Assembly (NCBI RefSeq): GCF_042648965.1
Contig: NZ_JBHRYJ010000001.1
Coordinates: 1,944,454-2,008,453, forward strand
Reading direction: 5' to 3'
DNA: 64,000 nucleotides
From: Ferrovibrio xuzhouensis
GTDB lineage: Bacteria; Pseudomonadota; Alphaproteobacteria; Ferrovibrionales; Ferrovibrionaceae
In this document: one piece after another, positions 57,543 through 64,000 of the stretch
How positions within the stretch are numbered: position 1 is the first letter of the stretch
Layout of the letters: the number at the start of each line of letters is the position of its first letter
The notes under the pieces: generated by a model
Databases searched by the model: none
Seen by the model: the letters and a program-made list of their open reading frames with translations, nothing else
Told to the model about the DNA's origin: nothing
Translations under genes and position numbers: made by a program

Positions 57543-58352
57543 TCAGGTGCCGGTGAAGCGCGGCGGCCGCTTTTCCATGAAATGCGCGACGCCCTCGCGG
57601 AAATCGGCGCTGCGGAAACTGTCCATCATCTCGCGGTTGCCGACCGCCGTGGCTTCGGCCAGCGTCTGGAACTGCGCATCCCACAGCTGCCGCTTCATCA
57701 CCTTCAGCGAGCGCGGCGAGACCATCGTCGCCAGCTCGGCGGCATAGGCCCGGGTCTCGGCCAGCAGGTCGGCGGCGGGCAGTACCCGGTCGACCAGGCC
57801 GATGCGTTCGGCCTCGGCGGCACCGACCTTGCGGGCCGAGAACATCAGGTCGATCGCCCGTGACGGCCCGACCAGGCGCGGCAGCAGCCAGCTCACGCCA
57901 TGCTCGGCGATCAGGCCGCGGCGCGAGAAGGCGGTGGTGAACATGGCGTTGTCGGCGGCAAAGCGCAGGTCGCAATACAGCGCCATGATCATGCCAAGCC
58001 CTGCCGCCGGGCCGTTCACCGCCGCGATCACCGGCTTGGGCAGGGCCGGGAAATAGCCATACTGCATCTGGTAGTCGGGCCGCGCGGTCGCATCGAAGGC
58101 GCCGGGCGGGCCGCGCCGCGCGCCGCCGCCCTGGATCGTGTTCAGCAGGTCCATGTCGGCGCCGGCGCAGAAACCGCGCCCCGCCCCGGTCAGGATGATG
58201 ACGCGCACGCCGTCATCGCCGGCGGCTTGCGCCATGGCGTCGCGCACCTCGTCTTCCATGGTCGCGGTCCAGGCGTTCAGCCGATCCGGCCGGTTCAGGG
58301 TGACTGCCGCAACGGCATCAGTCACATCGTAGAGAATGTCGGTATAGGCCAT
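57543..58352 (-). CDS. enoyl-CoA hydratase/isomerase family protein
   Basis: A 269-residue crotonase-fold enzyme. The oxyanion-hole and acyl-CoA motifs are ILTGAGRGFCAGADMDLL and VNGPAAGLGMIMALYCDLR, followed by SRRGLIAEHGVSWLLPRLVG. The exact reaction (hydration, isomerisation or hydrolysis) cannot be set from this. ATG 58352 gives a family-length protein. It is convergent with the fds operon and divergent from the SnoaL-like gene 70 bp away. Confidence 0.88.
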   Translation of the reverse strand: MAYTDILYDVTDAVAAVTLNRPDRLNAWTATMEDEVRDAMAQAAGDDGVRVIILTGAGRGFCAGADMDLLNTIQGGGARRGPPGAFDATARPDYQMQYGYFPALPKPVIAAVNGPAAGLGMIMALYCDLRFAADNAMFTTAFSRRGLIAEHGVSWLLPRLVGPSRAIDLMFSARKVGAAEAERIGLVDRVLPAADLLAETRAYAAELATMVSPRSLKVMKRQLWDAQFQTLAEATAVGNREMMDSFRSADFREGVAHFMEKRPPRFTGT

Positions 58353-58422
58353 GGTTGGCGTTTCCTCCTCGTGTTTTGGCAATGCTGCTACACTGCCGGC
58401 AACGACACAATGGGGAGACGCC

Positions 58423-58905
58423 ATGACCACCAGCAGCGAACTGCAGGTCCTGCTCGACCGCATGACGGCCGCCGCGGAAGCCGGCGACAGCGCCGGTTTC
58501 GCCGCCGCGTTTACACCGGACGGCCTCTATCACGACTATATCTATGGCGATCATCGCGGCCGCGACGAGATCCGCCATATGCTGGACGGCTATTTCCTGC
58601 GCGATGCCGCCGACTATCACTGGCACTTCTTCGACGCGGTCTGCGAGGGCGATGCCGGCTACGCCTGGTCGCTGTCGCGCTTCACGTCCACCGTGCCCGA
58701 ATTCGCCGGTCGCCAGGTGGTGATCGACGGCATCAGCCGCTTCCGCCTGCAGGGCGGGCTGATCGCCGAATACCATGAATCGGTCAATGGCGGCGTCGCC
58801 ATGGCCCAACTCGGGGTGGCGCCGGCGCGCATGGACAAGGTGTTCCGCAAATGGGGCGGCTGGCTGCTGGCGCGGCCGGAGGTGCAGCGCTACCTGAAGC
58901 GGTAG
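58423..58905 (+). CDS. SnoaL/NTF2-like protein
   Basis: A 160-residue protein of the NTF2-like (SnoaL) fold: LLDRMTAAAEAGDSAGFAAAF, a DGLYHDYIYGDHRGRDEIR core and a FRLQGGLIAEYHESVNGG strand. Members are isomerases, hydratases or of unknown function. GGGGAGA precedes ATG 58423. It may act with the divergent crotonase-type enzyme, but no direct evidence exists. Confidence 0.78.
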   Translation: MTTSSELQVLLDRMTAAAEAGDSAGFAAAFTPDGLYHDYIYGDHRGRDEIRHMLDGYFLRDAADYHWHFFDAVCEGDAGYAWSLSRFTSTVPEFAGRQVVIDGISRFRLQGGLIAEYHESVNGGVAMAQLGVAPARMDKVFRKWGGWLLARPEVQRYLKR

Positions 58906-58946
58906 CCTGCCCTTGACCCGGGCTGCCGGACGCCTAGACTCCGGCC

Positions 58947-59768
58947 ATGGCACGACGCGACACCCGGAATCTGGCGCAATACTGGCGGGACCCGCGGCAT
59001 CCGGGGCTGACCCTGCTGTGTGCCGATTTCACCACCCAGGAATTCGCCGTCCATTCCCATGACGCGCTGGTCATCGCCGTCACCGAACAGGGCGGCGCCG
59101 AAGTGCGCAGCCGCGGCGAGGTGCAGCAGGCCGATTGCTCAGGGCTCTTCGTGTTCAATCCGGCCGAGCCCCATGCCGGCCAGATGGGTGCCAGTCCGCG
59201 CTGGTGCTACCGCTCGCTCTATCTCACGGAATCCGCCCTCGCTGCGGTGGCTGACGGTCTCGGCCTGCCGGAGATTCCCTATTTCACCGGCAACCGCATC
59301 CGCGATACGGCGCTGCGCGACGGCTTCCTCGCCCTGCACCGGTCGCTGCAGGACGGTACCGATGCGCTCTGCGAGGAAGAACGGCTGCTGGCGTCTTTCG
59401 GCGGCCTGTTCAGCCGCCATGGCAGCGGGCACCGGGCGGCGCGGCCAATGCAGCGGGATGCCGCGCTGCTGAAAAAGGCGGTCACCGTGATGGACGATCG
59501 CTACGGAGAGGCGATCACGCTGGACGAGCTGAGTGCCGAAGTCGGCCTGCGCAAGATCCAGCTGATCGCCCTGTTCAACCGCACGACCGGGATGGGTCCG
59601 CATGCCTATCTGACCCAGCTGCGCCTGCGCGCCGCCTGCAGCCGGCTGAAGCGCGGCGAGGCGCCGGCCACAGTGGCGGCGGACACCGGCTTCTACGACC
59701 AGAGCGCGATGAACCGGCATTTCAAGCGGGCCTACGGGATCACACCGCTGCAATATGCCCGCGCCTGA
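58947..59768 (+). CDS. AraC-family transcriptional regulator
   Basis: A 273-residue regulator with an N-terminal cupin-like effector domain (HSHDALVIAVTEQGGAEV, LFVFNPAEPHAGQMG) and a C-terminal double HTH (LDELSAEVGLRKIQLIALFNRTTGMGPHAYLTQLRL, then VAADTGFYDQSAMNRHFKRAYGITPLQYARA). It lies 41 bp after the SnoaL-like gene. The target is unknown. Its 3' end, including the stop codon context, is repeated once in the following 30 bp. Confidence 0.9.
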   Translation: MARRDTRNLAQYWRDPRHPGLTLLCADFTTQEFAVHSHDALVIAVTEQGGAEVRSRGEVQQADCSGLFVFNPAEPHAGQMGASPRWCYRSLYLTESALAAVADGLGLPEIPYFTGNRIRDTALRDGFLALHRSLQDGTDALCEEERLLASFGGLFSRHGSGHRAARPMQRDAALLKKAVTVMDDRYGEAITLDELSAEVGLRKIQLIALFNRTTGMGPHAYLTQLRLRAACSRLKRGEAPATVAADTGFYDQSAMNRHFKRAYGITPLQYARA

Positions 59769-59887
59769 AGGGCGCAAGAAGAAGCCCGCGCCTGAAGGAC
59801 GCGCGCAGACAGGCACAATTTTTTCCAATACGGCCGGGTCACAGGTATGGATACTGCCGGTCCGTTGTGATCTGCCGCGAGAGTCCC

Positions 59888-60622
59888 GTGCACCTGTTCT
59901 GCCATGACCAGCCCCATGCCCTGACCCTGGAGACCACGGTCGTCGACGCCCGGCCCGGCCGCGTCCGGCTGGCCGAAACACCGTTCTATCCGGGCGGCGG
60001 CGGCCAGTTGCCCGACCGTGGCGCCATCCGTTGGCAGGGCGGCGACATCGGGGTGACCGGCTTCGAGGTTGCCGATGGCGCGTTGTGGCATCTGCTGGAT
60101 GCGCCGGTGGAGATGCAGGGCGCGGTCGAGGCCGTGGTCAATCTGCTGTTCCGCCAGATGATGCGTGAATCCCACACCGCCACCCATATCCTGAATGCGC
60201 TGGTGTTCCAGAGCTTCGACGGCGCGCTGGTCACCGGCGCGCAGATGAACGAGGACGGCACGGCGCGCATCGATTTCGATCTGCCGGACGCCGACAATGA
60301 CCGCCTGCGCGCGCTGGAAGCGCCGATCAACGATGTGATCGGACAGAACCTCGCGGTGCGCTGCACGTACATTCCGATGACCGAGGCCGTTGCGGTGCCG
60401 GGCCTGCTGCGCAGCCGTTCGGTGACGCCGCCGCCGACCGAGGATGGCCGGGTGCGCATCGTGGAGATCGGTGGACTCGACCGCCAGGCCTGCGGCGGCA
60501 CCCATGTCGATGCCACCGGCGAAATGCGCGCCATCCGCATTCTCAAGATCGACAACAAGGGCCGGCACAACCGGCGGGTCCGTCTCGGCCTCGTTGGGCT
60601 CGGCCCGCTGGCCGCGGCGTAG
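59888..60622 (+). CDS. alanyl-tRNA editing protein AlaX
   Basis: Free-standing editing domain that removes mischarged Ser or Gly from tRNA-Ala; about 244 residues. The zinc site comes from ESHTATHILNAL and CGGTHVDATGE; the N-terminal part has FYPGGGGQLPDRG, shared with AlaRS-type proteins. GTG 59888 is chosen to begin just before the conserved LFCHDQP; GTG 59867 is an in-frame alternative. It has no clear operon partner. Confidence 0.87.
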   Translation: MHLFCHDQPHALTLETTVVDARPGRVRLAETPFYPGGGGQLPDRGAIRWQGGDIGVTGFEVADGALWHLLDAPVEMQGAVEAVVNLLFRQMMRESHTATHILNALVFQSFDGALVTGAQMNEDGTARIDFDLPDADNDRLRALEAPINDVIGQNLAVRCTYIPMTEAVAVPGLLRSRSVTPPPTEDGRVRIVEIGGLDRQACGGTHVDATGEMRAIRILKIDNKGRHNRRVRLGLVGLGPLAAA

Positions 60623-60623
60623 C

Positions 60624-60962
60624 TCAGCGCGCCGCGTCGGCGGCCTTCTGGCGCGCCACTTCGGCGGCGAGGCCGCCGGGCGTCGCCTCGGGCACGATCC
60701 AGCGGGTCTGCTGCACCGTCACCGTCTCGAAGATGCCGCCGTCCCTGAAATAGGGGTCCTGCGCCATATAGGCATCAAGGGCAGCGCGGTCCGGCAGGTC
60801 GAGGATCATCAGGCTGCCGGTGACAGTGCCGGCGTCGTCGATCAGCGGGCCACCGAAGCGGAACAGCTGCTGCTTGTCGGCGATGAATTCGAGATGCGCT
60901 GTCCGCAGCTTCGCGCGCAGGCCACCGGTCGGTTTGTCGCGGGCGATGATGACGAAATACAT
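60624..60962 (-). CDS. YciI-family protein
   Basis: A 112-residue protein of the YciI fold (MYFVIIARDKPTGGLRAKLRTAHLEFI start, FGGPLIDDAGTVTGSLMILDLPDRAALDAYMAQDP). The fold is like ferredoxin-type dimeric alpha-beta barrels; function is poorly known. Short, one domain, convergent with the AlaX gene with only one base between. Confidence 0.85.
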   Translation of the reverse strand: MYFVIIARDKPTGGLRAKLRTAHLEFIADKQQLFRFGGPLIDDAGTVTGSLMILDLPDRAALDAYMAQDPYFRDGGIFETVTVQQTRWIVPEATPGGLAAEVARQKAADAAR

Positions 60963-61051
60963 GACGGGCCTCCTTGAGTGTGCGGGCGGCATCTTACCGG
61001 CGGAAGCCGGCGCGTATTGGCAATTCGTATTTGTAGAACCTGGAGGATAGC

Positions 61052-61366
61052 ATGATCGCACGCATCTGGCGCGGCTGGGCCACGGGCGGGAATGTCGCGG
61101 CCTATCGCCGGCATTTCGAAGAGATCGTGCAGCCGCATCTCGCCGAACTGCCGGGGTTCTGCGGCTGCCTGCTGCTGGAGGGCGTCGCCGGGGCGGAGAC
61201 CGAAATCACCGCGATCACCCTATGGCGCTCACTCGACGATATCCGTGCCTTTGCCGGCACCGACATCGCCGTGGCACGCGTCGAGCCGGCGGCACGGGCG
61301 GTGCTCGACCGGTTCAGCGAGACCGCCGAGCATCGCGAGGTCAGCACTGCTGTCTGGCCTCGATAG
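61052..61366 (+). CDS. ABM-like dimeric alpha-beta barrel protein
   Basis: A 104-residue protein resembling antibiotic biosynthesis monooxygenase (ABM) domains: IARIWRGWATGGNVAAYRRHF, PGFCGCLLLEG, ITLWRSLDDIRAFAG. No catalytic assignment is possible. It is divergent from the YciI-like gene by 89 bp; both are small barrel folds. Confidence 0.75.
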   Translation: MIARIWRGWATGGNVAAYRRHFEEIVQPHLAELPGFCGCLLLEGVAGAETEITAITLWRSLDDIRAFAGTDIAVARVEPAARAVLDRFSETAEHREVSTAVWPR

Positions 61367-61380
61367 AAAGATTGGTCGCA

Positions 61381-61411
61381 ATAGAAAGGGCCCGGCATTG
61401 CTGCCGGGCCC
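61381..61411 (-). terminator. terminator of the aminotransferase gene, minus strand
   Basis: A 10-bp GC stem (61388-61397 with 61402-61411) with a 4-base loop lies 39 bp past the aminotransferase stop; on the minus strand it is followed by TTTCTAT. Moderate T-run. Confidence 0.6.
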
Positions 61412-61449
61412 GGTCCATGGAGAACACCGTCCGCGGAGGAGAGGCAGAC

Positions 61450-62790
61450 TCAGTCGACGCTTTCGATGGTCTTTTTCAGGATGTCGAAGATCTCGTCGAT
61501 ATGGCCCTTGTTGAGGATCAGCGGCGGCGACAGCGCGAGGGTGTCGCCGGTCAGGCGGCACATCAGGCCGTTCTCATAGGCTTTCACGAACACATCGTAG
61601 CCGCGCTTGCCCGGGCCGTCCGCGCGGGCGGAGAGCTCGATGCCGGCCATGATGCCGATGTTGCGGATGTCGATGATGTTCTTCACGCCCTTCAGGCTGT
61701 GCACGGCATCTTCCCAGTAGGGCGACAGTGCCCTGGCATTCTCGAAGATGCCCTCGTCGCGGTAGAGGTCCAGCGTGGCGATGCCGGCGGCGCAGGCGAG
61801 CGCATGGGCCGAGTAGGTATAGCCGTGGAACAGCTCGATCATGTGTTCCGGGCCGCTCATGAAGGCTTCGTGCACATGCTTGCGGGTGAAGACCGCGGCT
61901 GCCGGCACGGCGGCATTGGTCAAGCCCTTGGCGGTGGTCATCATGTCGGGCAGCACGCCGAAGGTCTCGGCACCGAAGGCCGAACCGGTGCGCCCGAAGC
62001 CGCAGATCACCTCGTCGAAGATCAGCAGGATGCCGTGCTTGTCGCAGATCGTCCGCAGCTTCTGCAGGTATCCCTGCGGCGGGATCAGCACGCCGGTCGA
62101 GCCGGCGACCGGCTCGACGATCACCGCGGCGATGGTGCTGGCGTCATGCAGGGCGACGATGCGCTCCAGCTCGTCGGCCAGATGCGCGCCCCATGCGGGC
62201 TGGCCCTTCGAGAAGGCCATGTCCTTCAGGCTGTGGGTATGCGGCAGGTGGTCGACGCCGGCCAGCAGGGGCCCGAAGACCTTGCGGTTGGAGACGATGC
62301 CGCCGACCGAGATGCCACCGAAGCCGACGCCATGATAGCCGCGCTCGCGGCCGATCAGCCGGGTGCGGGCGCCTTCGCCGCGGGCGCGGTGATAGGCGAT
62401 GGCGATCTTCAGCGCGGTATCGACGGCTTCCGAGCCGGAATTGGCGAAGAAGACATGGTTCAGGTCGCCGGGAGCCAGATGGGCGAGACGGGCGGCGAAC
62501 TCAAAGGCTTTGGGGTGGCCCATCTGGAAGGTCGGCGCGAAATCCATCTCGGCCGCCTGTTTCTGGATCGCATCGACGATCGGCTGGCGGCAGTGGCCGG
62601 CATTGACGCACCACAGGCCGGCGCTGCCGTCGAGGACCTGGCGGCCGTCATGGGTCGTGTAATGCATGTCCTTGGCACCGACCAGCAGGCGCGGCTTGGC
62701 CTTGAACTGGCGGTTGGCGGTGAACGGCATCCAGAAGGATTCGAGATCGTTCGGAACGGCGGCGGTAGCGACGGCCATTGAGGTCTCCAT
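61450..62790 (-). CDS. class III omega-aminotransferase (beta-alanine:pyruvate type)
   Basis: PLP enzyme, 446 residues, moving an amino group from an omega-amino acid or amine to pyruvate. The PLP lysine is Lys288 (MTTAKGLTNA) and the pyridine-binding Asp is Asp259 (LLIFDEVICGFGRTG). LWCVNAGHCRQPIVDAI, NHVFFANSGSEAVDTALK and HGYTYSAHALACAAG strongly match beta-alanine--pyruvate transaminases. ATG 62778 is an alternative start. It is divergent from the XRE-cupin regulator, which probably controls it. Confidence 0.93.
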   Translation of the reverse strand: METSMAVATAAVPNDLESFWMPFTANRQFKAKPRLLVGAKDMHYTTHDGRQVLDGSAGLWCVNAGHCRQPIVDAIQKQAAEMDFAPTFQMGHPKAFEFAARLAHLAPGDLNHVFFANSGSEAVDTALKIAIAYHRARGEGARTRLIGRERGYHGVGFGGISVGGIVSNRKVFGPLLAGVDHLPHTHSLKDMAFSKGQPAWGAHLADELERIVALHDASTIAAVIVEPVAGSTGVLIPPQGYLQKLRTICDKHGILLIFDEVICGFGRTGSAFGAETFGVLPDMMTTAKGLTNAAVPAAAVFTRKHVHEAFMSGPEHMIELFHGYTYSAHALACAAGIATLDLYRDEGIFENARALSPYWEDAVHSLKGVKNIIDIRNIGIMAGIELSARADGPGKRGYDVFVKAYENGLMCRLTGDTLALSPPLILNKGHIDEIFDILKKTIESVD

Positions 62791-62901
62791 GGATAAGCGG
62801 CAAGCCTGAGGATCGGCCGATCTTCGGTGAGTTTCAGGCGGCCGGATACTCTATTTCTTCCATTTCATAACCTGTTGATTTTGCTTGGGAGAATGGCAGA
62901 A

Positions 62902-62927
62902 TGTTCAGGATACTTAACATCTGAACA
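62902..62927. promoter_or_regulatory. inverted-repeat operator between aminotransferase and XRE-cupin genes
   Basis: TGTTCAG (62902-62908), 12-base spacer, CTGAACA (62921-62927): a perfect 7-bp inverted repeat 19 bp before the regulator start, placed to control both divergent genes. Confidence 0.6.
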
Positions 62928-62945
62928 GTCGGAGGGAGCTTCGGG

Positions 62946-63494
62946 ATGGACATCGACATCGGCGCGCGGCTGAAAGCCGTGCGACAGGCCCGCAAGCTGT
63001 CGCAGCGCGAGCTGGCGCGTCGCGCCGGGCTGACCAACGCCACCGTCTCGCTGATCGAATCGAACCAGATGAACCCGTCCGTCGGCGCACTGAAACGCGT
63101 GCTCGACGGGATCCCGATGAGCCTGGCGGAATTCTTCGCCCAGGATATCGCGACGCCGCGCCAGGCCTTCTACACCGCGGCCGAACTGACCGAGGTCGGC
63201 AAGGGCCAGATCAGCTATCGCCAGATCGGCGCCGATCTCGCCGGCCGCGCCCTGCAGATCCTGATCGAGCGCTATGCCCCTGGTGCCGATACCGGCCGCG
63301 TGCTGTTGAAGCACGCGGGCGAGGAGGGCGGCATCGTCATTCGCGGCCGCATCGAGGTGACGGTGGCCGACCAGGTCCGCGTGCTCGGCCCCGGCGAAGC
63401 CTATTATTTCGAGAGCAGCCAGCCGCATCGCTTCCGCAACATCGGCAGCGAACCCTGCGAACTGGTCAGCGCCTGCACGCCGCCCAGTTTCTGA
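62946..63494 (+). CDS. XRE-cupin transcriptional regulator (PuuR-like)
   Basis: A 182-residue protein with an N-terminal HTH (IGARLKAVRQARKLSQRELARRAGLTNATVSLIESNQMNPSVGALKRVL) and a C-terminal cupin_2 domain (VLLKHAGEEGGIVIRGRIEVTV, LGPGEAYYFESSQPHRFRN). In PuuR the fold senses polyamine metabolites. Divergence from the aminotransferase and closeness to RidA/TRAP genes suggest control of amine catabolism. GGAGGG lies 8 bp before ATG 62946. Confidence 0.92.
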   Translation: MDIDIGARLKAVRQARKLSQRELARRAGLTNATVSLIESNQMNPSVGALKRVLDGIPMSLAEFFAQDIATPRQAFYTAAELTEVGKGQISYRQIGADLAGRALQILIERYAPGADTGRVLLKHAGEEGGIVIRGRIEVTVADQVRVLGPGEAYYFESSQPHRFRNIGSEPCELVSACTPPSF

Positions 63495-63506
63495 AGTTTT
63501 GAGCCG

Positions 63507-63860
63507 TCAGTCCTTCGTCGCGGCGACGGCGACGATCTCGAGCATGTGGTGGCCTTCGAGCGTCGCGCCGATACAGGCGCGCTGCGGCGCATTGTCCGGA
63601 TCGATCCAGCCGAGCCAGATCTCGTTCATCTGCGCTTTCAGCGCCATGTCGGTGATGTAGACCGTGGCCTGCAGCAGCCGGGATTTGTCGGTGCCCGCCT
63701 TTGCCAGCTGGCGGTCGATCTTGGCCAGCGCATCCGCCGTCTGCTTGCGCATGTCCATCTCGGTGATGTCGGCCACCGCCACGGTGAAGACGAGGTTGCC
63801 GTAGACCACGGCGCTGCTGCGGCCGGGCGCGGTGCCGGTGAAACGCTGGATGGGCAGCAT
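63507..63860 (-). CDS. RidA/YjgF family enamine/imine deaminase
   Basis: A 117-residue member of the Rid family, which clears reactive enamine/imine intermediates made by PLP enzymes. Segments are VVYGNLVFTVAVADITEMDMRKQTADALAKID, the N-terminal oligomer strand, and QRACIGATL with the likely catalytic Arg; the C-terminus reads MLEIVAVAAT. It follows the TRAP permease gene on the same strand by 33 bp and fits with the aminotransferase next door. Confidence 0.88.
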   Translation of the reverse strand: MLPIQRFTGTAPGRSSAVVYGNLVFTVAVADITEMDMRKQTADALAKIDRQLAKAGTDKSRLLQATVYITDMALKAQMNEIWLGWIDPDNAPQRACIGATLEGHHMLEIVAVAATKD

Positions 63861-63893
63861 GTCAGGAGACTCCGAAAATTCAGCCCGTGAAAC

Positions 63894-64000
63894 TCAGCCT
63901 GGCCCGATCATCTGTGCGGGCAGCCATGTGGCGAGGCCGGGGACGAAGAAGAGGATGGCGACGGCTGCGCACATGAGCAGGAAGAGCGGGAAGGTGACCC
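63894..64000 (-). CDS. TRAP transporter large permease, C-terminal fragment (cut by window end)
   Basis: Only the last 35 codons are present, reading VTFPLFLLMCAAVAILFFVP, then GLATWLPAQMIGPG and stop. The hydrophobic helix followed by a TWLP segment is the usual end of DctM-type TRAP large subunits. The rest lies beyond the window. It would import a small acid or amine for the adjacent pathway. Confidence 0.6.
   Translation of the reverse strand, partial: VTFPLFLLMCAAVAILFFVPGLATWLPAQMIGPG

Overview
The window is high-GC chromosomal DNA with dense gene packing, GC-rich third codon positions, and many GTG/TTG starts and 4-bp ATGA overlaps. Gene content and order (ialB-rlmN, a Ros/MucR regulator, a Fur/Mur-type regulator, fused tsaB-rimI, miaB-phoH-ybeY-corC-lnt-XRE-metK-trmB, rimP-nusA-ylxR-infB-rbfA-truB-rpsO-pnp, cbtBA, fds formate dehydrogenase) point to an alphaproteobacterium, most likely of the Rhodospirillales type. 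I cannot fix the genus. I see no rRNA or tRNA genes, insertion sequences, prophage or CRISPR, so this is mostly conserved core chromosome with metabolic islands at both ends.

Layout. 1-3.6 kb: a cyanate module, made of an NrtA/CmpA-type ABC transporter (binding protein, permease, ATPase) and cyanase. 3.7-9.5 kb: exported proteins of unknown role, rlmN with ialB, an ECF sigma factor with no visible anti-sigma, a PAS_5 protein and a secreted beta-propeller. 9.6-17.9 kb: sppA, ihfB, a LapA-like protein, an ornithine cyclodeaminase-family/FAD-oxidase pair, a VanX-type dipeptidase, a TsaB-RimI fusion, mucR, fur/mur, plsC and a 2OG-Fe(II) oxygenase. 17.9-19.7 kb: a TPR/O-GlcNAc-transferase-like protein. 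19.9-28.4 kb: tRNA modification, ribosome maturation and lipoprotein genes ending in metK-trmB, followed by a tandem palindromic repeat. 28.5-30.1 kb: a membrane protein and cbtBA. 30.2-40.2 kb: the transcription/translation operon from rimP to pnp, with a clear promoter, an attenuator-like leader and a strong terminator after pnp. 40.2-47.3 kb: a periplasmic binding protein, an MliC-like exported protein, a thioesterase, a PAS histidine kinase, dGTPase, a DsbA-like isomerase and a SleB-type hydrolase. 47.3-57.5 kb: a soluble chemoreceptor and a LysR regulator, then fdsG-fdsB-fdsA-fdhD-fdsD, an OFA-type MFS carrier and a 37-residue membrane peptide, closed by a terminator. 57.5-64 kb: enoyl-CoA hydratase, SnoaL-like, AraC, AlaX, YciI and ABM proteins, then an omega-aminotransferase / XRE-cupin regulator / RidA / TRAP permease cluster cut by the window end.

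How the genes work together. The cyn module imports cyanate and converts it with bicarbonate to ammonia and CO2. The fds operon is a soluble NAD-linked molybdenum formate dehydrogenase with its sulfur-transfer factor and a likely formate/oxalate carrier, probably controlled by the adjacent LysR protein at a T-N11-A palindrome. The right-end cluster probably takes up and transaminates an amine or omega-amino acid, with RidA removing reactive imines/enamines and the XRE-cupin protein binding a 7-12-7 inverted repeat. The most unusual items are the tiny membrane peptide after the MFS carrier, the rimP-nusA leader with competing hairpins, two genes with in-frame 15-bp tandem repeats (the YbeY tail and a signal peptide), the TsaB-RimI fusion and the palindrome cluster after trmB. 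I found no clear evidence of a wholly new defence or metabolic system.
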